A stretch of 64,000 nt of DNA from an uncultured Rhodospirillales bacterium (lineage in GTDB: Bacteria > Pseudomonadota > Alphaproteobacteria > Acetobacterales > Acetobacteraceae). The translations under genes were made by a program, and so were the position numbers. Every line of letters begins with the position of its first letter. Position 1 is the stretch's first letter. Below the pieces are notes generated by a model, which saw nothing but the letters and a program-made list of their open reading frames with translations, did not search any database and was not told the DNA's origin. Positions 44,310-52,290 of this stretch are shown one piece after another. The stretch is taken from assembly GCA_903928895.1 (NCBI GenBank), contig CAIYSR010000150.1:92847-156846 (forward strand), written 5' to 3'.

Positions 44310-45005
44310 ATGCGCGTTGTCCGGATTGCGACTTTGCTTGGCCTGCTGCTGGCGGCGCCCGCGTTCGCGGTTGAGCCCCCTTATCTGACGGCGAAGCAGC
44401 TCGACCTCACGATCATGCTGCCGCCGCCACCGGCCAAAGGCAGTGCGCTCGAGGCGGCGGAGCTGGCCGAAGTGGTGGCGGCGCAAAAGGCGGCGAGCCC
44501 GGCCCGGATCGCATTGGCGGCAAAGGATGCCGAGGAAGACGTCTTCACAATGTTCACTGCCACGCTCGGCGAGGCTTTCGTGGCCGACAACGTGCCGGTG
44601 GCGCGCGTGTTCTTCGCTCGGGTGGGGGACTCCGAGGACGAAACGGTGGACCCGGCGAAGAAGGTGTTCGGCCGGGTCCGGCCATGGATGACGTCGGGCG
44701 AGGTCAAGGTCCTGGGGCCGTCAACCAAGTCGGGTTCGTGGCCGTCGGGGCATACCACGCGCGTGACGATGGAGGCGATCGTGCTCGCCGCCATGGTGCC
44801 GGAGAAGAAGGATGCGATCTGGGCGCGGGCGGCGGAGTATGCCCAGAGCCGGGTGATCATCGGGATGCATTATCCGCTCGATCTCGAAGCGGGTCGGCGC
44901 GCCGGCACGGCGATGGCGGCGGTGATGTTCGCCGATGCGGCGTTTCGCGCCGATTTCGACAAGGCCAAGGCCGATGTGCGCCGGGCGCTGGGAATGGCGA
45001 AGTAG
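44310..45005 (+). CDS. Class A nonspecific acid phosphatase (PAP2 superfamily)
   Basis: A 231-residue exported protein with a Sec signal (MRVVRIATLLGLLLAAPAFA). The three phosphatase motifs are in order: KKVFGRVRPW (KxxxxxxRP), SWPSGHTT (PSGH) and SRVIIGMHYPLDLEAGR (SRxxxxxHxxxD). PhoN/PhoC-type enzymes release phosphate from organic phosphomonoesters in the periplasm. The start has GGAGG upstream at 8 bases. It has only one neighbour on its strand, the monooxygenase 82 bases before. Confidence 0.9.
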   Translation: MRVVRIATLLGLLLAAPAFAVEPPYLTAKQLDLTIMLPPPPAKGSALEAAELAEVVAAQKAASPARIALAAKDAEEDVFTMFTATLGEAFVADNVPVARVFFARVGDSEDETVDPAKKVFGRVRPWMTSGEVKVLGPSTKSGSWPSGHTTRVTMEAIVLAAMVPEKKDAIWARAAEYAQSRVIIGMHYPLDLEAGRRAGTAMAAVMFADAAFRADFDKAKADVRRALGMAK

Positions 45006-45012
45006 ACGCACC

Positions 45013-45050
45013 TGGAACGTCATCGATCAGACTGGAACCAGTCAGTTCCA
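45013..45050. terminator. Nested hairpin between convergent genes
   Basis: An inner stem GACTGG with CCAGTC (45030-45043) is enclosed by TGGAAC at 45013-45018 and GTTCCA at 45045-45050. It fills the 72-base gap between the convergent phosphatase and MFS genes, where a bidirectional terminator would be expected. No T run is present. Confidence 0.45.
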
Positions 45051-45077
45051 TGAGCCTGCTCGATCCGACAAAGCGCT

Positions 45078-46400
45078 CTAACGGCGGACGAGCAGCAGGG
45101 CAGCGGGGATGAGGGCGGCGGCGGCGTAGGTGCCGGCGATGCCGGCGATGATCTGGGCTGGGGCGGTGCCGCCGGCGAGCGTCTGCATCAGCAGCATCAG
45201 CAGGGTTGCGCCCAGCATCAGGCCAAAGGTGCGGGTCAGCAGCGCGAGGCTGCCGGCCACGCCACGATCCTGCGGCGGCAGGCTGCCGGTGACCTGGTCG
45301 AAATTCGCCACCTGGAAAAGGCCCTGGCCGAAGCCCTGGATCAGCATGCCGAGCGCGAGCAGCGGCAGGCGTGTGGCGGCGAAGGCAAGCAGGCCGAGCC
45401 CGGCGGCGGTGATGCCGAGGCCGAAGCGGGTGAGGGCACCTACTCCGATGCGGGCGGCGATGCGCTCGGCCAGAGGGGCGGCGATCACCATGCCAAGCGG
45501 CGAGGCGGCGAGCACCAGGCCGGTGGCGAGGGGGGCGAGATCGGCGGTCCTGGCGAGCAGGAAGGGGGCAAGCAGCAGGATCGAGAAGCCCGCAATGTTT
45601 ACGCCGATGGCCTCGACCAGGGCGCGGCCGAGGCGGGGATCGGCGAAGTGGCGCGGCGAGACGAGGGGTGCTGCGCTACGGCGTTCGACGCGGATGAAGG
45701 CCCAGCCCGCAAGACCGGCCAGGCCCAGCAGCGGCGCGACCCAGCGGCTCGCGGTTTGGATCTGGTCGAGGCCCAGGAGCAGGCACGCCGTCGCACTCAC
45801 CATCAGTGCGCCACCGGCAAGATCGAAGCGGGGGACGGTGCCCGTCGGCCGGTTGGCGGGCAGAAATAGCGCGAGCAGGAAGCTCAGCAGGGCCAGCGGG
45901 ATGCGGAAGGCATAGACCGCGGCCCAGCCCCAGCGTGCCACCAGCAGGCCGGCGAGCGGCGGGCCGATCGCCGCGCCAATTCCGAACATCATGGTGTAGA
46001 GGCCGAGGATCCGGGTGCGCGCGCCGGGCGGGAAGGCAGCCGTGGCCAGGGCCGGGCCGACGCTGAGCACGAGCGCCGCGCCCACCCCCTGCATTGCGCG
46101 GGCGGCGAGGAGCCAGCCATAGGCGGGGGCGAGGCTGCACATGACGAAGGCCGCAGCGCTCCAGGCGCAGCCGGCCAGAAAAACGCGGCGGTAACCGAAC
46201 AGATCGCCGAGCCGGCCGCAGATCAGCATCAGGCTGGCATGGACACCGACGTAGCAGATCACCACCCATTTGATCTCGGGCATGGTGATGCCGAACGCCG
46301 CCACAATGTGGGGGAAGGCGAGGTTGACGGTGGTGTCGAGCGGTACCACCAGGGTGCCGAGGCCGACGATGAGCAGGCGCAGCGAGGGCCGCAGGGTCAT
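45078..46400 (-). CDS. MFS transporter, DHA2 drug-exporter type
   Basis: A 440-residue polytopic protein. VPLDTTVNLAFPHI in helix 1 corresponds to the DHA2 motif, GRLGDLFGYRRVF to MFS motif A, and GIGAAIGPPLAGLL to motif C of drug:H+ antiporters. It probably exports small toxic compounds. It follows the serine hydrolase gene on the same strand after 21 bases, suggesting joint transcription. The substrate is unknown. Confidence 0.87.
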   Translation of the reverse strand: MTLRPSLRLLIVGLGTLVVPLDTTVNLAFPHIVAAFGITMPEIKWVVICYVGVHASLMLICGRLGDLFGYRRVFLAGCAWSAAAFVMCSLAPAYGWLLAARAMQGVGAALVLSVGPALATAAFPPGARTRILGLYTMMFGIGAAIGPPLAGLLVARWGWAAVYAFRIPLALLSFLLALFLPANRPTGTVPRFDLAGGALMVSATACLLLGLDQIQTASRWVAPLLGLAGLAGWAFIRVERRSAAPLVSPRHFADPRLGRALVEAIGVNIAGFSILLLAPFLLARTADLAPLATGLVLAASPLGMVIAAPLAERIAARIGVGALTRFGLGITAAGLGLLAFAATRLPLLALGMLIQGFGQGLFQVANFDQVTGSLPPQDRGVAGSLALLTRTFGLMLGATLLMLLMQTLAGGTAPAQIIAGIAGTYAAAALIPAALLLVRR

Positions 46401-46421
46401 CCTGTGCTGCCCCGGAGACGG

Positions 46422-47882
46422 TCAGAACACCGCGAGGGCGGTGGCGAGGAAAGTGTTGAGGCGGCCGAGGTCCATCGCGTGGTCGGTCTCGTTGGTGATC
46501 ACCGCGACCAGACCGTGACGGCGGAAGATGACGATGCGCTGGTCCGACGCGCCGGAGGCCCAGGCAATATCGGGGGGCAGGTCGGGAAACAGGGACTGGG
46601 AGTTGGTCCAGAAGCTGGCGGCGTAGTTGGTGCCGGCATGGGTGGGGGCGAGGGCGTAGTCGGCCCAGCCCTCGGGCAGCAGGCGCTCACCGTTCCACAC
46701 GCCATCCTGCACATAGAGCAGGCCGAGCCTGGCATAGTCGCGCAGGGTGGCGAAGCCGGCGCCGGAGCCGATCAGGTTGCCGGCGATGTCGGCCGAATGA
46801 CGGTAGCTGGCCATTCCGATCTTGTCCGCGAGCAAGCTGTAGAGGGTGGCGTGGTAGGGCAGGCCGCGGCGCTCGATCTCGTGGCGGACGATGGCGCCGA
46901 GAACGTTGGGACCGGCATTGACGTAGCGGAAGACACTGCCCGGCCGGGTGGCGACGATGTTGCGCTGAGCGGCGGCGAAGGCATCCGTGCCGTCCTGGTA
47001 GACCGCGGAATTCTCGAAGCCGAGGGTGGTGGTGCCGTCGCCGTGCAGCACCGGCATGGCGAGGCCCGAGCGCATGCGCAGCAGGTGGTCGAGGGTGATC
47101 GCGGCATGGGCGCCGCGCGGGTCGGTCCACAACGGCGCGGGGGCTGGGTCATGCACCGAGCGAAGCCAGCCGAGGTGGATCAGCCGGCCGATCAGGGTGG
47201 CGGTGATGGATTTGGTCATCGACCAGGACGGTGTCACCCGGTCGGGCGCGCCGCCGTGGGCGTAGCGCTCGAACAGCACGCGGCCGGGGGCGGCGATCAG
47301 GATGCCGTAGGTGCCGGGGGCGCCGGCGAGGAAGGTCTCGGCGGCATGGCGCAGGACCGGGGGGGCATGGTCGGTCGCGTCCTCGGTCCAGTATTCGGAC
47401 GCCGGCGTGCGGGGGATCGGGACCGGGGTGAAGGCGAGGCCGGCGGCAGCGGCGAGCACGATGCCACCGTGGCCGTCCGGCGCGATTGCGCGGCCGGTGA
47501 TCGCGGCGCCAAAGCCAGGATCGGTCCACGTGACGGCGATGGCATGGGCGGCGTCGTCAAGAGCGATAGTGAGGTGTCCGGCAGCCACGGCGGCGTCGAG
47601 TTCGGCCTGTCCGGCTGCGTTGTCCGGCCGCGCGCCGAGCCCGCCCGGTACGGCAGCCGCCCGCCAGCGCAGCCGTGCGACGGCCTCGTCGGCGGCCAGG
47701 CCGCTGACATAGATCATGTCGGTCAGCCGCTTGGCGGCGAAGGTGACGCTGCGCAGGCGCAGCGCGCGCCGGCTCCCATCGTAGACCAGGGGCGCCACCG
47801 GTCCGGCGGTGCCCAGGATCGGTGTACGGTCGAACAAGGCTTCGCCGGGGGCGGGCAGCGGGCGAATGTGAGGCTCGGTCAT
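46422..47882 (-). CDS. Serine hydrolase of the beta-lactamase family, large form
   Basis: A 486-residue protein with a beta-lactamase-like catalytic domain in its C-terminal two thirds: SxxK in PSWSMTKSITATL and YxN in FRYVNAGPN. The first 150 residues form an extra N-terminal region with no recognised motif. No signal peptide is evident, so it may be cytosolic. It is the first gene of a pair with the MFS exporter. It is not a close copy of the hydrolase at 40.1 kb. The ATG at 47882 has TGGAGCG upstream. Confidence 0.83.
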   Translation of the reverse strand: MTEPHIRPLPAPGEALFDRTPILGTAGPVAPLVYDGSRRALRLRSVTFAAKRLTDMIYVSGLAADEAVARLRWRAAAVPGGLGARPDNAAGQAELDAAVAAGHLTIALDDAAHAIAVTWTDPGFGAAITGRAIAPDGHGGIVLAAAAGLAFTPVPIPRTPASEYWTEDATDHAPPVLRHAAETFLAGAPGTYGILIAAPGRVLFERYAHGGAPDRVTPSWSMTKSITATLIGRLIHLGWLRSVHDPAPAPLWTDPRGAHAAITLDHLLRMRSGLAMPVLHGDGTTTLGFENSAVYQDGTDAFAAAQRNIVATRPGSVFRYVNAGPNVLGAIVRHEIERRGLPYHATLYSLLADKIGMASYRHSADIAGNLIGSGAGFATLRDYARLGLLYVQDGVWNGERLLPEGWADYALAPTHAGTNYAASFWTNSQSLFPDLPPDIAWASGASDQRIVIFRRHGLVAVITNETDHAMDLGRLNTFLATALAVF

Positions 47883-48038
47883 GAAACGCTCCAGTGGCTC
47901 GGCCCGACTGTGCCAGTGCGCGCGGCTTGGAGATAGGGGCGCCGCTTTTGTGGACACTCCGCCCGAAATTCCGGCCCATCGGCGGCGCTCGACGGGGATT
48001 CCGCCGGCTCCGGCATGACACGTCGCATGCAGTCCGGT

Positions 48039-48069
48039 CCTGTCAGCGACAGGCCGCATGACCGACAGG
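48039..48069. promoter_or_regulatory. GACAGG palindrome upstream of the decayed hydrolase-permease cluster
   Basis: CCTGTC at 48039-48044 pairs with GACAGG at 48048-48053, and a further GACAGG lies at 48064-48069. The site sits between the divergent serine hydrolase and the remnant of a cysteine hydrolase gene, in the position of an operator. The gap 47883-48138 has no other recognisable content. Confidence 0.35.
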
Positions 48070-48138
48070 AGCCGCCCCTTGATCCTCCCAGACTGCGTGC
48101 CGGTGCGACGCGGGTGCGGCGCATGACGGCGGTCCCCA

Positions 48139-48358
48139 TGCAGGCGGGGCCACTCGACGCCGCAAAGCGGGCGCTGGCCGCTGAGGCCCGCATACCCGCG
48201 AGGGTCATCGGCCTGATTTGTCCGACCTGCCGCCGACCAAGAAGCGCCGCGGCGGCGGGGTGACCACGATCGGCGATGTCGGGCCGATGATCGACAAGCC
48301 CGGCAAGGGCGCCTTCTTCGCCACCGACCTCCACGCAATCCTGGCCAATCGCGGGATT
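48139..48358 (+). pseudogene. Remnant of a cysteine hydrolase (isochorismatase/biuret-hydrolase family)
   Basis: Fragments of one protein appear in two frames. After [15 protein letters not shown] the frame breaks near 48190; the next frame reads [20 protein letters not shown], then GDVGPM followed directly by [18 protein letters not shown] and ANRGI. These pieces match the middle of isochorismatase-like amidohydrolases. From memory of the family, about 25 residues between GPM and IDKPGKG are also missing. The N-terminal catalytic Asp region and the C-terminal catalytic Cys region are absent. The remnant stops abruptly at the join with the permease remnant. The left boundary is approximate. 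Confidence 0.75.
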
Positions 48359-49067
48359 CCTACCCGACCACGCGCGTGCTGACGGCGGACGGGGTCGTCA
48401 GCCTGATCGGCTGCCTGCTCGGCAATCCGTTCATCAATGCGGTCTATATCGGCCATCCCGGATGGAAGGCGATGGGCGGGCGGATCGGCTATTCCTTCGT
48501 CACCGGGCTGGCGATGCTGGTGCTGACCTGGTTCGGCATCATCGCACTGGTCAGCGCAGTCATCCCGGTGGTGGCGATCCAGCCTATCCCGCTCTACATC
48601 GGCATGTTGATCGGCTCGCAGGCGTTCCAGGAATCGCCGCACCGGCATGCGCCGGCCATCGTGCTGGCACTGCTGCCGCAGATCGCCGCCTGGGGCAAGG
48701 TGCAGATCGACAACGCCCTCGCTGTCGCCGGCACCAGCGCCCAAACTCTCGGCACCGCCAAGCTGGCGCAGGTCGGCGTGCTCTGCGACGGGCTCGAGGT
48801 GCTCGGCGGGGGCGCGACGCTGGCCGGGATCGTGCTCGGCGCGGTGACAGTGTTCATCATCGACCGCGAGCTGCCCAAGGCGGCCGCCTTCGCCGTGGCA
48901 GGCGCGGTGCTGAGCTTCTCGGCTTCATCCACGGCGAGGGCATCGGCATCGGCCGCTCCCCGCCGGTGGCGTTGGCCTATCTCGGGGTGGCGGCGATCCT
49001 GCTCTACGGCGCCCGGTCGGTCGTGCCGCTGCGCGAACCGGTTGCGGCGCTACAAGTGGCGGAGTAG
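48355..49067 (+). pseudogene. C-terminal half of an NCS2-type (xanthine/uracil) permease, frameshifted
   Basis: From 48355 the frame reads [19 protein letters not shown] and continues through FINAVYIGHPGWKAMGGRIGYS, a typical stretch of COG2252-like NCS2 permeases, with several hydrophobic segments. The first half of the transporter is missing. Near 48919 a one-base loss shifts the frame: before it GAVLSF, after it GFIHGEGIGIGRSPPVALAYLG, which should be continuous. The shifted frame then runs to a TAG at 49067. With half the helices gone it cannot transport. A GTG at 48376 opens the longest frame. Confidence 0.8.
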
Positions 49068-49123
49068 GGGGAATCCGGGTTACGGCACGTCGCTGCTGAA
49101 CCGGAGGAGTGCCGAGACCTTCG

Positions 49124-49744
49124 ATGCGCGTGCTGGTGATCAATCCCAATACTACGGCGGCGATGACGGACCGGCTGGTGGCGGAATTCCGCCGCCATCT
49201 GCCGCCGGGCACGATGGTGGAGGGGGTCACCGCCGCATTTGGCCATCCGGTGATCGCGACCCCGGCGAGTTTCGCCATCGCTGCCGAGGGCGCGCGTGAC
49301 GCCTGGTTACGGCATGGCGGCGGGGTCGATGCGGTGATCCTCGGTTGCTTCGGCGATCCCGGGCTCGCGGCCCTGCGCGCCATCGCGCAGGTGCCGGTGG
49401 TAGGTCTGGCGGAAGCCGCTTTCGCGGCAGCTGACGTTCCGTTCGCGGTCCTGACCTCTGGGCCGGAGTGGCCGGCGATGCTGCGCGCGCAAATCGCGCT
49501 TCGACCAAATGCCGGGCTGTGCCGCGGCGTATGGGCGCTGGAGGCGACCGGCCTGGACGTCAGCCGCGATCCGGCCGGCTTCGTTGCTGCACTCGATGAC
49601 CTGGCGGCGCAAGCCCGCGCGGCGGGGGCGGAGGCGTTGATCCTCGGCGGGGCAGCGCTGGCGGGCTTCGCGCCGCGCCTCGGCACCGCTGCCCGCTTTA
49701 TCGATTGCGTCGCTGCTGCCGCCGCCGCTTTGTCAAACCGATGA
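49124..49744 (+). CDS. Hydantoin/Asp-Glu racemase-family protein lacking the second catalytic Cys
   Basis: A 206-residue protein beginning MRVLVINPNTTAAMTDRL, the signature of hydantoin racemases. The first active-site Cys is kept (VILGCFGDPG). The second site reads LILGGAALAGFA where active relatives have GCAG, so a Gly replaces the Cys. Two-base racemisation would be lost; a different isomerase activity or none is possible. It follows the decayed hydrolase and permease remnants, 56 bases after the latter. The ATG at 49124 is 14 bases after GGAGGAG. Confidence 0.75.
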   Translation: MRVLVINPNTTAAMTDRLVAEFRRHLPPGTMVEGVTAAFGHPVIATPASFAIAAEGARDAWLRHGGGVDAVILGCFGDPGLAALRAIAQVPVVGLAEAAFAAADVPFAVLTSGPEWPAMLRAQIALRPNAGLCRGVWALEATGLDVSRDPAGFVAALDDLAAQARAAGAEALILGGAALAGFAPRLGTAARFIDCVAAAAAALSNR

Positions 49745-49897
49745 CGGTGCCTGGCCTGCTCCGCCTTGCCACAAGGCATGGCAGCGCGCGACGATGCGGC
49801 GGACCACGGCAGGCAGCAGCGGCGCGGGCCGCCCATCCGGGTCGAGCATGATCACGACGCCGAAGACCGGGTCGTGGATGATGATTTTCTCGTTCAT
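49733..49897 (-). CDS. Small hypothetical protein, 54 residues
   Basis: A short frame starting MNEKIIIHDPVFGVVIMLDP and ending in QAPSSV. It starts inside the stop of the upstream small gene (ATGA), and its 3' end overlaps the convergent racemase by 12 bases. I do not recognise a family. The overlap with its partner and the well-formed N-terminal beta-like segment are the main support. Confidence 0.5.
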   Translation of the reverse strand: MNEKIIIHDPVFGVVIMLDPDGRPAPLLPAVVRRIVARCHALWQGGAGQAPSSV

Positions 49898-50100
49898 GCC
49901 GGCAGGCCTTCACCCGGCAGATGGCCATTGCGGGTCATCACCTTGCGCACGACGTGGCGCACATCTTCCAGGCTCGGCCACTCCGTAGCGTCAAGATCGG
50001 CGACCCTCTGGTCGACAGCGACGAAGCGGAAACGGCCGGGGACGGTGATGGCGACGCCGGCGAAGATGCCGGTGATTTCGATGACGTGGGACTGGAACAT
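49894..50100 (-). CDS. Small hypothetical protein, 68 residues
   Basis: MFQSHVIEITGIFAGVAITV, then GRFRFVAVDQRVADLD, then a helical end DVRHVVRKVMTRNGHLPGE. It has a GAAGGAT at a suitable distance before the ATG at 50100. It is translationally coupled to the 54-residue frame downstream. No family is recognised; the compact strand-strand-helix pattern would suit a small accessory or antitoxin-like protein, but there is no motif to show this. Confidence 0.55.
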   Translation of the reverse strand: MFQSHVIEITGIFAGVAITVPGRFRFVAVDQRVADLDATEWPSLEDVRHVVRKVMTRNGHLPGEGLPA

Positions 50101-50444
50101 CGTGACTATCCTTCGTAGTTCCGGCTTTGCCGGCTTGCGTCTGCGAATACGGGGGCCGGGCTCAGGCCCGGCTGTCGGTCGTTCGACAACACCTACGCGC
50201 GGCGGGCGGCGGGACGGGGGCGAAGGGGCGCAGATGGGGCATGGCGTTGGTCCTGATGGCGGGGCCGGCTACGCTGGTAGCGGGATAATTCACGTATCCG
50301 AAACGCCATTCAATCCAATTTGCGTCAATCGTCGTAAAATGCAAAACCATGCCACGCGGCCCCGGCGCCGGAGAGATTTCCTCTCCTGACCACGCCTGCC
50401 ACGCCATGACATTCCCCGTTTCCGCCCGATCCAGGACCCGCCCG
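50101..50444. other. 344-base divergent gap before the Lrp gene
   Basis: No coding gene is supported. It holds two hairpins: CCGGC/GCCGG around TTT at 50121-50133, and GCCGGGC/GCCCGGC around TCAG at 50155-50172. An AT-richer stretch at 50280-50350 is the likely promoter of the Lrp/AsnC gene. Minus-strand translation gives a 26-residue Pro/Arg-rich frame that I do not consider real. Confidence 0.55.
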
Positions 50445-50945
50445 ATGGACGAAATCGACCACAAGCTGCTTGGCATCCTCCAGGAGAACGCCAGCCTCTC
50501 GGTCAACGAGATGGCGGAACGGGTCGGACTCTCGCCGACGCCGTGCTGGCGGCGGATCCAGAAGCTGGAGCAGGCCGGGATCATCACCGGGCGGGTCGCG
50601 CTGCTCGATCCGGCCAAGGTCGGCGCCGACCTTACGGTCTTCGTCGCCATCGAGGCCGGCGACCACAGTCCGGAATGGCTGGAGCGTTTTGCCGGCGCCG
50701 TGGCGGCGATGCCGGAGGTCATGGAACTGCACCGGATGGCGGGTGACGTCGACTACCTGCTGCGCGTGGCGGTGCACAACATGGCGGCATTCGATCGCTT
50801 CTACAAACGCCTGATTGCCGCCATCCCGCTCAAGAATGTCACCTCGCGCTTCGCCATGGAACGCATCAAGGCGACCACCGCTTTGCCGCTGCACCCATCG
50901 CTGTTCCGCGACCGACGGGCACCCGACGACGCCGTAGAGGGCTGA
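50445..50945 (+). CDS. Lrp/AsnC-family transcriptional regulator
   Basis: A 166-residue regulator: MDEIDHKLLGILQENASLSVNEMAERVGLSPTPCWRRIQKLEQAGII is the helix-turn-helix (positions 1-47), and the RAM effector domain follows (VFVAIEAGDHSPEWLERF; HRMAGDVDYLLRVAV). It forms oligomers that respond to amino acids. The ATG at 50445 is the family-typical start; upstream ATGs at 50406 and 50349 are in frame. It converges with the EamA transporter gene with no gap, and may control it or an amino-acid gene elsewhere. Confidence 0.9.
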   Translation: MDEIDHKLLGILQENASLSVNEMAERVGLSPTPCWRRIQKLEQAGIITGRVALLDPAKVGADLTVFVAIEAGDHSPEWLERFAGAVAAMPEVMELHRMAGDVDYLLRVAVHNMAAFDRFYKRLIAAIPLKNVTSRFAMERIKATTALPLHPSLFRDRRAPDDAVEG

Positions 50946-51827
50946 TCAGCCGCGCGAGGCCAGCGCCACGCCGCTCACCGTCATGCCCAGCGCGATCAGC
51001 TGGCGCGGCCCGAGCGGCTCGCCGAGGAGCACGCCGGAGGAAAGCACCCCGATCACCGGCACCAGCAGTGTACCGACTGCGGCGGTGGAGGCGGGCAGCA
51101 GCTTGAGGGCGCGGAACCAGGTGACGTAGGACAGGCACAGCGCGATTACCACCACATAGGCCAGGGCTCCCCAGCCAGCCGGCGAGATGCGCGCAAGGTC
51201 CCAGCGGTCGAACAGCACGGCAATCACGATCAGCGGCAGCGAGCCGAGCAGGATCTGCCAGGCGAGGTTGGCATTCGGTGGCAGCGCGATCGGATAGCGC
51301 TTGGTGAAGACCGCGCCGGCGGCGAACATCAGCGCCGTCCCCATGATGAAGCCAACGCCGGGCAGCTTGGCGATCAGCGCGTCGAGCGGCGCCCCGAGCA
51401 GTTGTCCAGCCATCAGCGTAGTGACGCCGCCGAGGCCGATGGCCAGGCCCAGCACCTTGTTGGTGGTCGGTCGCTCGCCCAGCACCGGCCAGGCCAGCAG
51501 CGACGCCCAGATCGGCATCGTATAGGCGATGATCGCCGCCTCGGAGGCGCTGAGCCACAGCAGCGCCAGGGTGGCGAGCCCCATCCACGAGGTGATGTTG
51601 AGGAACGAGGCCAGCGCCAGCCGACCCCACTGCCCCCGCGGCGGCCGGAGCTGCTCACGGCGGAGCAGGGCAACGGCGAACATCAGCGTGGCGCCGCCGA
51701 GCCCGGAGAGGAAACGGAAGGTGAAGGGAGGCCACTCGCCAACCACGAATTTCAGCACCGGCCAGTTGAGACCCCAGCTGAACGCGGTGACAAGGAGCAT
51801 CAGCATGCCGGCAAGACGGGGGGTCAT
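50946..51827 (-). CDS. EamA/DMT-family transporter
   Basis: A 293-residue protein of ten helices in two EamA repeats. The first repeat starts MLMLLVTAFSWGLNWPVLK; the second starts near GFIMGTALMFAAGAVFTKR. SSGVLLGEPLGPRQLIALG is the conserved last loop. Members export amino acids or other metabolites. It faces the Lrp/AsnC gene tail to tail, a common pairing for amino-acid efflux. Confidence 0.88.
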   Translation of the reverse strand: MTPRLAGMLMLLVTAFSWGLNWPVLKFVVGEWPPFTFRFLSGLGGATLMFAVALLRREQLRPPRGQWGRLALASFLNITSWMGLATLALLWLSASEAAIIAYTMPIWASLLAWPVLGERPTTNKVLGLAIGLGGVTTLMAGQLLGAPLDALIAKLPGVGFIMGTALMFAAGAVFTKRYPIALPPNANLAWQILLGSLPLIVIAVLFDRWDLARISPAGWGALAYVVVIALCLSYVTWFRALKLLPASTAAVGTLLVPVIGVLSSGVLLGEPLGPRQLIALGMTVSGVALASRG

Positions 51828-51876
51828 CGGGTGTGCCTGCCGGTCAGTCGATCCGTCCGTGTCCCGCCGGCGCGGG

Positions 51877-52290
51877 TCAGCGGAGATAGACCCGGATTTC
51901 GCGCAGGCCCGGCACGCTGTCGCCGCGGGCGCCGATCTCGATCCGGCTCCGCGCCGCGCCGGCCTGCGCCAGGGCGGTGGCGACCTGCTCGGCATCGAGG
52001 CGGCCTTGCGCCATCGCGGCTTCCTGCTGGGCGCGGGACGCCGTTCCCGGGATCGCGGCGATGACATCGAAAATCGCGTCAGGGCGGCGGGCGAGGGCCA
52101 GATCGACTGCCCCGGCGATGGCGGCCTGGTCGACCGGCGCGTCGAAGCGCACGGTGATCAGCGGCAGCGCCGGCAGGGCGGTCCGGGCCAGTTCCGCCTG
52201 GCCGGGCGCGGGCGCCTCGGCGCGGAAACTGCGCTGGTCGACGAGGGTGCAGCCGGTCAGGACCAGCAGCATGGCGAGACGGCGGGTCAG
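51877..52290 (-). CDS. Putative lipoprotein of unknown function
   Basis: A 137-residue protein if started at CTG 52290. The N-terminus TRRLAMLLVLTGC is a complete lipoprotein signal with lipobox LTGC. The mature part has DAPVDQAAIAGAVDLALARRPDAIFDVIAAIPG, a repeating Ala-rich helical pattern of unknown family. The only ATG nearby (52272) would leave seven residues before the lipid-carrying Cys, too few for a signal. The CTG overlaps the aldolase stop (CTGA), suggesting a coupled non-ATG start. Confidence 0.6.
   Translation of the reverse strand: MTRRLAMLLVLTGCTLVDQRSFRAEAPAPGQAELARTALPALPLITVRFDAPVDQAAIAGAVDLALARRPDAIFDVIAAIPGTASRAQQEAAMAQGRLDAEQVATALAQAGAARSRIEIGARGDSVPGLREIRVYLR

Noticed and set aside
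50162..50242. A 26-residue minus-strand frame upstream of the Lrp gene, considered as a leader peptide
   Set aside because: No ribosome site, no run of regulatory codons and no attenuator-like structure in the right place.
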